Shown here piece after piece: positions 18,483-26,847 of a stretch of DNA of 64,000 bases. Source of the stretch: Deltaproteobacteria bacterium (GTDB taxonomy: Bacteria; Myxococcota_A; Polyangia; Polyangiales; Houyiibacteriaceae); NCBI GenBank assembly GCA_017644045.1, contig JAEPMI010000012.1, positions 317,666 to 381,665 on the forward strand, in the 5' to 3' direction. Under the pieces are notes generated by a model. The model worked only from the letters and a program-made list of their open reading frames with translations, was not told the DNA's origin and ran no database searches. The position numbers and the translations under genes are program-made. Every line of letters starts with the position of its first letter. Within the stretch, counting starts at the first letter, position 1.

Positions 18483-18512
18483 TTGAACTGGCGGAAGTGC
18501 GCGTGATATAGT
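18483..18512 (+). promoter_or_regulatory. Sigma70-like promoter of the gltA-gltB-like pair
   Basis: TTGAAC (18483-18488), an 18-nt spacer, then TATAGT (18507-18512). It lies just after the ftsY stop and ~140 nt before the first outer-membrane gene. Confidence 0.55.
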
Positions 18513-18655
18513 CCGGCGCGCCCGTTGGAATTACGCAGTTTTCTCTGCAATTTCGAAGACTTGGACGTCCCTCTGGCGCACCCTGATCAATGACGAAAGA
18601 CACACCGAACAGGGAACGCTCGAGAGAAGTGAGTGGACAAGGTGGAAGGGTCGAG

Positions 18656-19660
18656 ATGAAGCAATCGATCACAGCTCTCTGGGTCGCCGTACTGGCGGTG
18701 CTGGCGATGCCCCTGGGGGCGTCGGCCCAGATGGATTTCAGCCTCGACGAGGCCGATACCGAAGGTGAAGGCGACGGCGCCGAAGGTGATGGCGGCGATG
18801 GCGCCGACATGAGCTTCGGTGAGGACGGCGAACCCATCGACGACGGCTCTGGCGACGGCACCGGCGACGGTGCCGACACCGGCGACTTCGGCGACGGCGA
18901 CATCATCGGCGAGCTCGCCGGCGGTGACGACGGCATGGGCGGCGAGATCGAGCAGCGCGAGCGCCCGACCGAGACGGTCGAGGAGATCTACGCGGTGCAG
19001 CAGATCTACGCGCTGCGTCTCAACCGCCTGGAGCTCGCGCCTTCCGCGGCCTTCACCATCAACGACCCGTACGTCTCGCACCCGGCGGTCAGCGTCGCGT
19101 TGAACTACTGGTTCACGAACGTGTTGGCGCTCGGTGTGAACTTCCTCTGGTACCAGTGGGGTGACCCCACGAGCCGCGAGTCCGACCTGAACTTCTTCGT
19201 TCGTCGCGCGACTCGCCTCGGCATCCCCATCACCGAGTGGCAGCTCGGTGCGCACCTCAACTTCACGTACGTGCCCTTCTACGGAAAGTTCTCGGTCTTC
19301 CGCGAGTTCATCTTCCAGTGGGACGCCTACGTGGTCGGCGGTGTCGGCATGATGCGGACCCGTCCGGTCCCCGTCATCGACCCGGAGTTCCGGAGCTTCG
19401 ACTTCGAGACCCGCGTCGCCTTCAACCTCGGCATCGGCCTGCGCATCTTCCTGTCGCGCTTCGCCGGCATCTTCTTCGAGTTCCGCGACTACGCCTATCT
19501 CGAGCGCTTCGAGAACCTGGTGGTCGCGCCGACGTCGGCGGGTCGACAGGACGAGGGTACCTGGTTCGCCGATAGCACCACGTTCACGAACAACGTGACG
19601 GTGCAGGTCGGCTTCACCCTCTTCTTCCCGTTCACCTTCGAATACGAGCTGCCGAAGTGA
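18656..19660 (+). CDS. GltA-like outer-membrane beta-barrel with acidic N-terminal domain
   Basis: 334 residues from ATG 18656, with GGAAGG upstream. A signal peptide cleaves near ASAQ (~25). The mature protein starts MDFSLDEAD and continues for ~70 residues of Asp/Gly/Glu (a second MSFGEDG at 52-58), then has a ~210-residue barrel domain with alternating strands (VSVALNYWFTNVLALGVNF, NVTVQVGFTLFFPFTFEYEL) resembling the myxobacterial OMP family that includes GltA and GltB. In M. xanthus GltA/GltB are outer-membrane porin-like parts of the gliding complex. The next gene is coupled by overlapping stop and start. The Glt link is inferred from the pairing and the nearby gltC-G-like cluster. Confidence 0.7.
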   Translation: MKQSITALWVAVLAVLAMPLGASAQMDFSLDEADTEGEGDGAEGDGGDGADMSFGEDGEPIDDGSGDGTGDGADTGDFGDGDIIGELAGGDDGMGGEIEQRERPTETVEEIYAVQQIYALRLNRLELAPSAAFTINDPYVSHPAVSVALNYWFTNVLALGVNFLWYQWGDPTSRESDLNFFVRRATRLGIPITEWQLGAHLNFTYVPFYGKFSVFREFIFQWDAYVVGGVGMMRTRPVPVIDPEFRSFDFETRVAFNLGIGLRIFLSRFAGIFFEFRDYAYLERFENLVVAPTSAGRQDEGTWFADSTTFTNNVTVQVGFTLFFPFTFEYELPK

Positions 19661-20544
19661 TGATGACGACGAACAAGCTGCGAACCCTCGCGCCCATCGC
19701 CCTCGTGGCGGTGGCCATCCTCGGCGCCGACCTGGTGGCCCCCTCGCAGGCGGCTGCGCAGGAGGTGCAGATCACCGGTCCGCTCGCCGGCCAGCCCGCC
19801 GTGCGGCGCATGCGGCTCTACCGCCAGATGCGCATCATGCTCGAGCCGGAGTTCACCTTCACGCTCCAGGACGAGTACTCGCGGACCCTCTTCGCGGGCC
19901 TCCACGCCGGCTTCTACTTCACGGATTGGCTCGGCATCGGAGTGTGGGGCGCCTACGGCGTCGCCAACCTCGACACCAACCTGACCGACGAGGTGGTGGG
20001 CAAGGGCGTGACCGACGAACGGTCTCGCCTGAGCTTCCCGACCCAACAGGGCTTCGACAACCAGATCGCGACGATGACCTGGGCCGCAGCGGCTCAGATC
20101 GAGTTCATCCCGCTCCGCGGAAAGCTCGCCATCTTCGAGAAGCTCTTCGTCGACACCGACTTCTTCATCTTCGTCGGTGCGGGCGTGGTCGGCATCGAAG
20201 AGCGTCGCGACACGAGCGCCGCCGAGATGGCTGCCTGTGACGCCGCTGCGGATCGCTTCGCCTGCCGCTTCGACCTGCAGACGCAGCGCTCCTCGCGCGT
20301 GGCGGTCGGCCCGACCTTCGGCGCCGGCATCAACCTCTACTTCAACGGCATCATCGGCTTGAGCCTGTCGTGGCGTGGTCTTCCCTTCTCGTGGAACACC
20401 AGCGGCTTCGACAACTCCGGCGACCCGCGCGGCGACTTCCCCGACGGGAACATCGATTCCAACGATCGCTTCTTCAAGCTGAACCACATGTTCAACGTCG
20501 GCGTCACCATCTACCTGCCGACGGACCCGGCCATCACCGACTGA
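19660..20544 (+). CDS. GltB-like outer-membrane beta-barrel
   Basis: ~294 residues from ATG 19660, which overlaps the upstream stop (TGATG); GTG 19657 and ATG 19663 are also possible. A signal peptide cleaves near AAAQ, and the mature part is a barrel-type domain: RQMRIMLEPEFTFTLQD, GLHAGFYFTDWLGIGVWGAYG, closing with FNVGVTIYLPTDP. One disulfide-capable pair (CDAAADRFAC) lies in a predicted outer loop. It shares the general pattern of the preceding barrel, suggesting an old duplication. A strong terminator follows 18 nt after the stop. Confidence 0.7.
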   Translation: MMTTNKLRTLAPIALVAVAILGADLVAPSQAAAQEVQITGPLAGQPAVRRMRLYRQMRIMLEPEFTFTLQDEYSRTLFAGLHAGFYFTDWLGIGVWGAYGVANLDTNLTDEVVGKGVTDERSRLSFPTQQGFDNQIATMTWAAAAQIEFIPLRGKLAIFEKLFVDTDFFIFVGAGVVGIEERRDTSAAEMAACDAAADRFACRFDLQTQRSSRVAVGPTFGAGINLYFNGIIGLSLSWRGLPFSWNTSGFDNSGDPRGDFPDGNIDSNDRFFKLNHMFNVGVTIYLPTDPAITD

Positions 20545-20562
20545 CGGTCGCCGGTTCGAGGG

Positions 20563-20594
20563 AAAAGGCCCGCGGTTTCCGCGGGCCTTTTTTC
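20563..20594 (+). terminator. Strong intrinsic terminator after the barrel pair
   Basis: AAAAGGCCCGCGG, a TTT loop and CCGCGGGCCTTTTTT form a near-perfect 13-bp GC-rich stem with a T-run, 18 nt past the stop. Confidence 0.9.
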
Positions 20595-20628
20595 GTTCCG
20601 TCCTTCGTTCCTGTCCGATGTGCTCTTG

Positions 20629-20669
20629 TTCTCGCACAAAGACACCGAGGGCACGGAGGTTCACGAAGG
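20629..20669 (+). repeat. 41-bp dispersed repeat, copy C
   Basis: Begins TTCTCGCACAAAGACACC and ends TTCACGAAGG; same family as 2614-2654 and 2735-2775, with a few substitutions. Confidence 0.85.
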
Positions 20670-20708
20670 GTGATCCAATGGGCCCGCTGGAGCCATTGGG
20701 CTCTTGCC

Positions 20709-20745
20709 TCGCGCAGAGGCGCGGAGCCGCAGAGGTCGCAGAGGT
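20709..20745 (+). repeat. GCAGAGG-type intergenic repeat
   Basis: A related low-complexity repeat with spaced CAGAGG/CGGAG words (GCGCAGAGGCGCGGAGC), just downstream of the 41-bp repeat copy C. Confidence 0.5.
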
Positions 20746-20760
20746 TTGAGGGATCAGGGT

Positions 20761-20886
20761 GATGCGAAGCGAGCGGGGCTGGGGTTCGGAGCGATCCGAA
20801 GCGAGCGGGAGTAGGTGACGGAGCGATGCGAAGCGAGCGGGCTGGGGCTCAGAGCGATGCGAAGCGAGCGGGCTGGGGTTCGGAGC
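20761..20886 (+). repeat. Four tandem 31-32-bp units
   Basis: Units start at 20761, 20793, 20825 and 20856, each beginning GATNCGAAGCGAGCGGG and ending AGC. Units 3 and 4 differ at two positions. No unique spacers separate them, so this is a minisatellite-like array, not CRISPR. Confidence 0.85.
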
Positions 20887-21159
20887 GATGTGCTGGCGCT
20901 GAGCGCCACGGCGGCGAGCGAAGCGAGCCGACGGGGCGCGTAGGGCCGAAGGCGGGGCGAGGCGGCGAAGCCGCCGAGTCCCCGCCGCCCGTGAGCTCAG
21001 AGTGAGCTCGTCGACGCGAAGCGGCGGCGAGCGAACGAGTGCACCGGCGACTCGTGGACGTGCGCAGCACGTTCGCGACGTCGCCCAGCCATTGACCCCC
21101 CTGTCCCGCCGCCCCGGCCGTGCTCCCAACGGCCTCAGACCCAGAGACCGAAGAGCGGT

Positions 21160-22713
21160 CTAGTCGCCCAGATCCAACTGGTGCCCAGCCGCCGTCAGCG
21201 CCGTCTTCATCGTCGCCTTGTCGTTCGACTTCATGTACGCCTCCTGCGCCGAGATCAGCCCGTTCTGAACGTGCTGCATCAGGTGGTCGTTCATCGTCTG
21301 CATTCCCTGCCGCCGACCGGTCTGCATCACGCTCTTGAGCTGGAACGTCTTGCCCTCACGGATGAGGTTGGCGACGGCAGCGTTCGCGATGAGCACTTCG
21401 TAGCCGGCGACGCGACCGCCGCCCTGCTTCTTGCAGAGCACCTGCGCCACCACCCCGCGCAGCGACTCGGAGAGCATCACGCGGATCTGCTCCTGCTGGT
21501 CCGGCGGGAACTGGTCGATGATGCGGTCCACCGTGCTCGGCGCGCTCGTCGTGTGGAGCGTGCCGAACACGAGGTGACCGGTCTCCGCGGTCTCGATGGC
21601 GATGCTGATCGTCTCGAGGTCACGCATCTCGCCGACGAGCACGATGTCCGGGTCCTCACGAAGCGCGGCGCGCAGCGCGGGCTTGAACCCCTTGGTGTGC
21701 GTGCCGACCTCTCGCTGGTTCACCAGACACTTCTTGTTCGGGTGAACGAACTCGATCGGGTCCTCGATCGTGATGATGTGGTCTTCACGGTTCTGGTTGA
21801 TGAAGTCGATCAGCGTCGCGAGGGTGGTCGACTTTCCGGAGCCGGTCGGTCCCGTCACCAGCACCAGCCCCTTGGTGAGCCAGCAGAGGTCGAGCACCTT
21901 CTTCGGCAGCCCGATCTGGTCCACCGAGAGGATGTCGAAGGGGATCACGCGGAGGACGGCGCCGATGCCGTGCCGATCCTCGAAGACGTTCACGCGGAAA
22001 CGCGCGAGCCCTTCGATGGTGTGGGCGTAGTCCGTGTCGCGGAGCTCCTCGTACTCCTCGACGTTCTTCTCCGGCATGATCTCGTAGATCAGCGCCTTCA
22101 GTCGCTCGGCGGTCATCGGCCCCTTGCCGGGCTCGAGCTCCTTCATGCTGCCGTCGATGCGGGCCATGGGCGGCACCGTGCTGCAGAGGTGGAGGTCCGA
22201 GGCGCCCTGCTGCTTCATCAGCCGCAGGTAGCGGTTGATGCCCGGCTCCCCGGCGCGCGTCGCCTCGATGGCTCCGCCACCGCCATAGCCGCCGCCTCCG
22301 CCACCGACCTCGCCGTAGCCGCCCCCTCCGCCGTAGCCACCTCCGGCCGTCGGACTCGAGGGCGGGGGCTCCGCGGCGGGCTGCGGCGAGCCACCGCCCA
22401 GCGAGATGCCCGCCTTTGCCGGCTCGAGCCGGATCACCCACTGACCGGGCGACACGGCGCGGAGGGTCACGTCGATGTCGTTCGCACCCGATTGGTGGAA
22501 GAACTTCGCCGCACCGGTGCTCCGCAGCGACTCGATCGCCGCCGCGGGCGCGGCTTCCTCGACGAGCGCCGCGAGCTGACCGTGGTCGATCGGTTTGCTC
22601 GAGTGACGCACCCCGGAGGGCAGCTGGAACTTGACGGGCTTACCCGACTCCAGCTCGATGTACTCGGCATCGTGCTTGGTCAGGTGCTGGACGTAGAAGT
22701 CGATGCGCAGCAC
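21160..22713 (-). CDS. pilT: PilT-like type IV pilus retraction ATPase with N-terminal extension
   Basis: 517 residues against ~345-370 for usual PilT. Residues ~155-517 are the retraction ATPase: NRYLRLMKQQGASDLHL, Walker A GPTGSGKST, Asp box IITIEDPIEFVH, Walker B REDPDIVLVGEMRD, His box TGHLVFGTLHTTSA, then ANLIREGK and MQTMNDHL typical of PilT. Hexameric ATP hydrolysis depolymerises pili and drives twitching. The extra N-terminus has a small folded-looking domain (~1-100) and a Gly/Tyr linker (residues ~120-150, runs of YGGGGGYG). No other pil genes are near. The ppx gene upstream ends 12 nt before its start. Confidence 0.9.
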   Translation of the reverse strand: MLRIDFYVQHLTKHDAEYIELESGKPVKFQLPSGVRHSSKPIDHGQLAALVEEAAPAAAIESLRSTGAAKFFHQSGANDIDVTLRAVSPGQWVIRLEPAKAGISLGGGSPQPAAEPPPSSPTAGGGYGGGGGYGEVGGGGGGYGGGGAIEATRAGEPGINRYLRLMKQQGASDLHLCSTVPPMARIDGSMKELEPGKGPMTAERLKALIYEIMPEKNVEEYEELRDTDYAHTIEGLARFRVNVFEDRHGIGAVLRVIPFDILSVDQIGLPKKVLDLCWLTKGLVLVTGPTGSGKSTTLATLIDFINQNREDHIITIEDPIEFVHPNKKCLVNQREVGTHTKGFKPALRAALREDPDIVLVGEMRDLETISIAIETAETGHLVFGTLHTTSAPSTVDRIIDQFPPDQQEQIRVMLSESLRGVVAQVLCKKQGGGRVAGYEVLIANAAVANLIREGKTFQLKSVMQTGRRQGMQTMNDHLMQHVQNGLISAQEAYMKSNDKATMKTALTAAGHQLDLGD

Positions 22714-22725
22714 CGCGCGAGAATA

Positions 22726-24276
22726 TCACTTCACCTTGAGCTCGTAGCCCGCTCGTTCGACTCGCTTCTTCTCGGAGTCGAGGTCCACCCGCGACAGGGG
22801 GTGCTCCTGGAGGAAGCCGTCCGGCAGTCGGAGCTTCATCTTGTTGCCCTTCACGGAGAGCTTCACGGGGGGCACGGCCTCGGCGCGGCGCCGATGGAGC
22901 CGCACCGCGAGCCGGAGGAGCAGCGCCAACCGCACGGCGCGCTGCGGCCACGGATCGTGCAGCTCGTCGAACGACTCGTAGCGGAGCTTGCGCCGATGGC
23001 AGAGGACCAGCCGGGCGAGCAGCTTCTGCTCGTCCTGCGAGAAGCCCGGCATGTCGCTGTTGTCGAGGATGTAGCAGCCGTGCTTGTGGTAGCCGCCGTA
23101 GCGGATGGAGAGGCCCACCTCGTGGACCGACGCGGCCGCCTGGAGGATCTCCGCCGAGAAGGGCAGCGGCAGATCCCACTCGCTGGCGACCTGGTCCAGG
23201 AGGTTGACCGCGGTCTCGCCCACCGCCTCGGCGTGCCCGAGGTCGATGTCGTAGCGGTTGGCCAGCCGATCCAGCGTCGCGCGGCGAACCGACTCGACGT
23301 GGTCCCGGCCGATCAGCTCCTCGACCACCCCATCGCGCAGCGCGCCGTCGCAGGGGCGGATCTCGTCGAGCGAGAAGACGTCGAAGAACGCGCAGAGGAT
23401 CGCCACGCCGCCCGGTAGCACCGGACGGCGCTTCTCGGTCAGCTCGGGCAGCGCGATCGAATCGACGTGCTTGGCCTCGAGCAGCGCGTCGCGCACCTTG
23501 AAGAGCCCCTCGCGCGTCAGTCGGCGGCCCGACCAATCGGCGGCCTTGGCGATGTTGGCGATGGCCTCGATGGTCCCCGAGGTCCCGACGGCTTCCTGCC
23601 ATTCCTGGTCGGCGATCTCCCGACTGAGCGGCTCGAGCTCGAGGCGTGCGGCGAAGGAGGCCGCGCGGAAGCGGTCCGGGGAGATCTTCCCGTCCGGGAA
23701 GAAGCCCTCGGTGAAGTTCACGCAGCCCATGTGCAGGCTGTCGGTGTGCTCGGCCTGGCGCCCCTCGCCGAGCACCACCTCGGTGGAGCCACCGCCGATG
23801 TCGATCAGGAGCCGGCGGCCACGCGAAGGCAGCACGCTCGCGGCGCCGACGAACACGAGGCGCGCCTCCTCGACGCCGGGGATCACCTCGATCGGGTGGC
23901 CGAGGATCTCCTCCGCGCGATCGATGAACTCGCTGGCGTTCTTCGCCCGACGGAGAGTGCTGGTGCCCACCACCCGGACCCGCGCGTCGGGCACGGCCTG
24001 GAGCCGCTCCGCGAAGAGCGCGAGGCAATCGAGCCCCCGCTTCTGGGCCTTCTCGTCGATGCGCAGATCGGCCCCGAGGCCCGACGCGAGGGCGACGCGC
24101 TCCTTCACCTTGTCGATGAGGTGGACCCGTCCGCCGGCGTAGCGCGCCACCATCAGGTGGAAGCTGTTGGAGCCGAGATCGACCGCCGCGTAGACCCCCG
24201 TGGGATCCTCGCTCGGCGTGCCCTTGGCGCTCGGGCGCTCCTGGACGGCGTTCTCGGTGCTCACGCCGCGCACCAT
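22726..24276 (-). CDS. ppx: Ppx/GppA exopolyphosphatase family protein
   Basis: 516 residues from ATG 24276. The ASKHA-fold phosphatase shows AAVDLGSNSFHLMVAR, the second motif LLIDIGGGSTEVVLGEG, and AVGTSGTIEAIANIA. The C-terminal half carries an HD-like helical domain (AASVHEVGLSIRYGGYHKHG). Members hydrolyse polyphosphate or pppGpp, which ties into stringent and phosphate stress. It is divergent from purF with a 99-bp gap and is followed 12 nt later by pilT, probably one transcript. Exopolyphosphatase versus guanosine pentaphosphatase cannot be decided from sequence. Confidence 0.9.
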   Translation of the reverse strand: MVRGVSTENAVQERPSAKGTPSEDPTGVYAAVDLGSNSFHLMVARYAGGRVHLIDKVKERVALASGLGADLRIDEKAQKRGLDCLALFAERLQAVPDARVRVVGTSTLRRAKNASEFIDRAEEILGHPIEVIPGVEEARLVFVGAASVLPSRGRRLLIDIGGGSTEVVLGEGRQAEHTDSLHMGCVNFTEGFFPDGKISPDRFRAASFAARLELEPLSREIADQEWQEAVGTSGTIEAIANIAKAADWSGRRLTREGLFKVRDALLEAKHVDSIALPELTEKRRPVLPGGVAILCAFFDVFSLDEIRPCDGALRDGVVEELIGRDHVESVRRATLDRLANRYDIDLGHAEAVGETAVNLLDQVASEWDLPLPFSAEILQAAASVHEVGLSIRYGGYHKHGCYILDNSDMPGFSQDEQKLLARLVLCHRRKLRYESFDELHDPWPQRAVRLALLLRLAVRLHRRRAEAVPPVKLSVKGNKMKLRLPDGFLQEHPLSRVDLDSEKKRVERAGYELKVK

Positions 24277-24375
24277 AGTGCATTTGCCGGCGCGCGCCCG
24301 TCCCTGGAGCGGGAGATTGGGCGGTCGCGCACGGCCCCCTGTTGCCCTGAGGACGAGACGGCCTAATCTACGGGC

Positions 24376-25824
24376 GTGGCGAGCCCTCCCCAGCCTCTCC
24401 GAGCGTCGGACGACGACGACGATCTCGACGATCACTTCCACGATCAGTGCGGCGTCTTCGGCGTGTTCGGCGACGAAGAGGCGGCGAATCTGACCTACCT
24501 CGGTCTACACGCGCTGCAGCACCGAGGGCAGGAAGCGGCCGGCATCGCCACCACCGATGGCGAGCGCCTCTACGTCCAGCGCGGGCTCGGCCTGGTCCAG
24601 GACGTGTTCAACGCCTCCGTGATGGAGCAGCTCCCCGGCGCCGGCGGCATCGGCCACGTCCGCTACTCCACGGCGGGCGGCACGCACGTGAAGAACACGC
24701 AGCCGATCGCCGTGGACTACGCGCACGGCTCGATCGCCGTGGCCCACAACGGGAACCTGACCAACTACATCGCGCTTCGGCGCGAGCTCGAGGCGCAGGG
24801 CTCGATCTTCAACTCGGCGAGCGACACCGAGGTCTTCGTTCATCTCATCGCGCGCTCGAAGGCCCCCACCACCGAGGGCCGCGTCGCCGACGCGCTCCAT
24901 CGGGTCCAGGGCGCCTACTCGCTGGTCTTCCTCTCGGTCGACGAGCTCATCGCCGTGCGCGATCCCTGGGGCTTCCGCCCGCTCTGCCTCGGCATGAAGG
25001 GCGACGCCTGGGTCGTCGCGAGCGAGCCGCCGGCGTTCCACCTCATGGGCGCCGAGTACGTGCGCGACGTCGAACCCGGCGAGATGATCGTGGTCGACCG
25101 CTTCGGCATGCGCTCGACTCGGCCCTTCGGCGAGAAGCCCAAGCGCTTCTGCATCTTCGAGCACATCTACTTCGCTCGTCCGGACGCCTCGTTCGGCGGC
25201 GTGAGCGTCTACCAGGCCCGCAAGCGCCTCGGCCGGACCCTCGCGAAGCTCGAGCCGGTCGACGCCGATCTCGTCATCCCCGTGCCGGACAGCGGCGTGG
25301 CCGCGGCCCTCGGTTTCGCCACCGAGACCGGCCTTCCCTACGAGATGGGGCTGATCCGCAGCCACTACGTGGGGCGGACGTTCATCGAGCCGCAGCAGCA
25401 GATCCGCCACTTCGGCGTGCGACTGAAGCTCCACCCGGTGCGCGAGCTCCTCGAGGGCAAGCGCGTCGCGGTCGTGGACGACTCGATCGTGCGCGGCACG
25501 ACCAGCCGGAAGATCGTGAAGATGCTCCGCGAGGCCGGCGCCGCCGAGGTGCACCTGCGGATCAGCTCACCGCCGACTCGCTGGCCCTGCTTCTACGGCA
25601 TCGACACGCCGACGCGCGAAGAGCTCATCGCCAGCCGGCACACGCCCGAGGAGATCGCGCGCTACGTGACCGCGGACTCGCTCGGCTACCTGAGTGTCGA
25701 AGGCCTCCGCGAGGCCATCGGTGGCGACGGCTTCTGCGACGCCTGCTTCAGCGGCGAGTACCCCGTCCCGGTCGAGCTCCCGAAGAAGGAAGCGAAGCGT
25801 CAGCTGCCGCTCGTCGGCGTCTGA
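24376..25824 (+). CDS. purF: Amidophosphoribosyltransferase
   Basis: 482 residues from GTG 24376. First committed step of purine synthesis: PRPP + glutamine to phosphoribosylamine. A 24-residue propeptide precedes the catalytic Cys25 ([10 protein letters not shown]), as in Bacillus-type PurF that is self-processed. Later landmarks are the glutaminase motifs HVRYSTAGG and AHNGNLTNY, and the PRPP loop [14 protein letters not shown]. Four Cys for a 4Fe-4S cluster are recognisable: one in [10 protein letters not shown], one in RWPCFYGID and two in GFCDACFSG. The 3' end overlaps the convergent hydrolase by 25 bp. Confidence 0.95.
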   Translation: MASPPQPLRASDDDDDLDDHFHDQCGVFGVFGDEEAANLTYLGLHALQHRGQEAAGIATTDGERLYVQRGLGLVQDVFNASVMEQLPGAGGIGHVRYSTAGGTHVKNTQPIAVDYAHGSIAVAHNGNLTNYIALRRELEAQGSIFNSASDTEVFVHLIARSKAPTTEGRVADALHRVQGAYSLVFLSVDELIAVRDPWGFRPLCLGMKGDAWVVASEPPAFHLMGAEYVRDVEPGEMIVVDRFGMRSTRPFGEKPKRFCIFEHIYFARPDASFGGVSVYQARKRLGRTLAKLEPVDADLVIPVPDSGVAAALGFATETGLPYEMGLIRSHYVGRTFIEPQQQIRHFGVRLKLHPVRELLEGKRVAVVDDSIVRGTTSRKIVKMLREAGAAEVHLRISSPPTRWPCFYGIDTPTREELIASRHTPEEIARYVTADSLGYLSVEGLREAIGGDGFCDACFSGEYPVPVELPKKEAKRQLPLVGV

Positions 25825-26648
25825 GCTCGCGCCCACTCCAGGATCGCGTCGGCCACGACGACCGGCGACTCGTTCGGGAGGAAGTGTCCCCCCGCGATGA
25901 TCCGGCTCTCGAACGGACCACGGTACCAGCGCTCCTGACCGGCGGCCGCCTCGGCAGCGATGCAGCCGTCCTGGGCCCCGTGCAGGTAGAGCATCGGCAC
26001 GTCGGTCGGCCGCAGGAGCTTGGCCCGCTTCACGAACGGCCCGAGCGGACGGAACATCGCGCGGTAGTACTCGAGCGGGCCCGGAAGACTCTCGACCACC
26101 GTCGCCTCCACGTGCGTCATCGCCGAGGCCGAGAGCTGCAGCCCGGGGGACCAGCGGCTCCAGAGCTCGCGGACCATGCCGGCGCGCAGCGCGCGCTCGG
26201 GCAGGCCGGGCAGCTGGAAGAAGCCCATGTAGGAGCTCCGCCGGAGCTGCGCGGCGTGGCGCGCCGTGTACTCGAGGAAGGTGAGCGGATGCGGCACCGA
26301 GATCGTGATCGCCGCGGACGGCAGGCCGTGTCCCGCCGCGTTGTGCGTGACGGCTGCGCCCCAGTCGTGACCGACCCAGAGCGCGGGCGCGGGTTGGAGC
26401 GCTCGCCCGAAGGCGAAGAGGAGCTCGCTGAGCGTGTCGATGTCGTAGCTCGGCGGATCCGGCGACGGGCGATAGCCGGGCATCATCGGCGCGACCGCAC
26501 GCAGCCCTCGCTCGGCGAGCCGCTCCATCACCTCGCGCCAGCTCTCGGCGACGTCGGGGAAGCCGTGGAGGAGCAGCACCAGCGAACCGTCCGCGGGGCC
26601 CGCTTCGAGGTAGCTCAACCCGGTCAGCGGCTCGTGTCGGTAGGCCAC
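25800..26648 (-). CDS. Alpha/beta-hydrolase (epoxide-hydrolase/haloalkane-type)
   Basis: 282 residues from GTG 26648; an in-frame ATG at 26684 lies inside an inverted repeat and would add an odd MHHALLWWYLVV leader. Motifs are the oxyanion region [13 protein letters not shown], nucleophile elbow VGHDWGAAV (Asp nucleophile, as in epoxide hydrolases), acid region LHGAQDGCI and base GGHFLPNE. The Asp nucleophile argues against an ordinary Ser esterase. The substrate is unknown. Its stop lies inside the 3' end of purF. Confidence 0.85.
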   Translation of the reverse strand: MAYRHEPLTGLSYLEAGPADGSLVLLLHGFPDVAESWREVMERLAERGLRAVAPMMPGYRPSPDPPSYDIDTLSELLFAFGRALQPAPALWVGHDWGAAVTHNAAGHGLPSAAITISVPHPLTFLEYTARHAAQLRRSSYMGFFQLPGLPERALRAGMVRELWSRWSPGLQLSASAMTHVEATVVESLPGPLEYYRAMFRPLGPFVKRAKLLRPTDVPMLYLHGAQDGCIAAEAAAGQERWYRGPFESRIIAGGHFLPNESPVVVADAILEWARAQTPTSGS

Positions 26649-26669
26649 GACGACGAGGTACCACCAGAG

Positions 26670-26835
26670 TAGTGCGTGATGCACGTCGGTTGACGGGGGA
26701 TCCGTGGTCTGGGTGGGTTCGATGGGGTGTCCGCGAACCGAGGAAATGCCGAAGTATTTTCGAGCGTGAGGGGACGACCGCAGGGGGCGTGCTCAGGGCG
26801 CGTAGCGCCCTTCAACCGATGTGCATCACGCACTA
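26670..26835. repeat. 166-bp element bounded by 24-bp inverted repeats
   Basis: TAGTGCGTGATGCAC plus nine further bases (26670-26693) pairs with 26812-26835 at 23 of 24 positions; the exception is G:U-compatible. Inside, AGGGCGC and GCGCCCT (26795-26811) form a hairpin with a 3-nt loop. It occupies the divergent gap between the hydrolase and maf genes. No transposase or clear target-site duplication was seen. Confidence 0.75.
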
Positions 26836-26847
26836 GCCTCCGGGCAC

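Larger units (their letters stand above)
20595..21159. other. 565-bp gene-free convergent region rich in repeats
   Basis: Between the barrel pair and pilT. It contains the third 41-bp repeat copy, a second low-complexity repeat, four tandem 31-32-bp units, and a GC-rich stretch (20890-21110) with short palindromes. A small AGACCG/CGGTCT hairpin lies just past the pilT stop. No plausible gene was seen. Confidence 0.7.

Noticed and set aside
20761-20886. Possible CRISPR array
   Set aside because: Units are directly adjacent without unique spacers, only four in number, and no cas genes lie nearby.
26684-26821. MHHAL-starting extensions of the hydrolase and maf genes
   Set aside because: Both come from the same inverted repeat, so the matching leaders reflect DNA symmetry, not protein conservation; later starts fit the families better.
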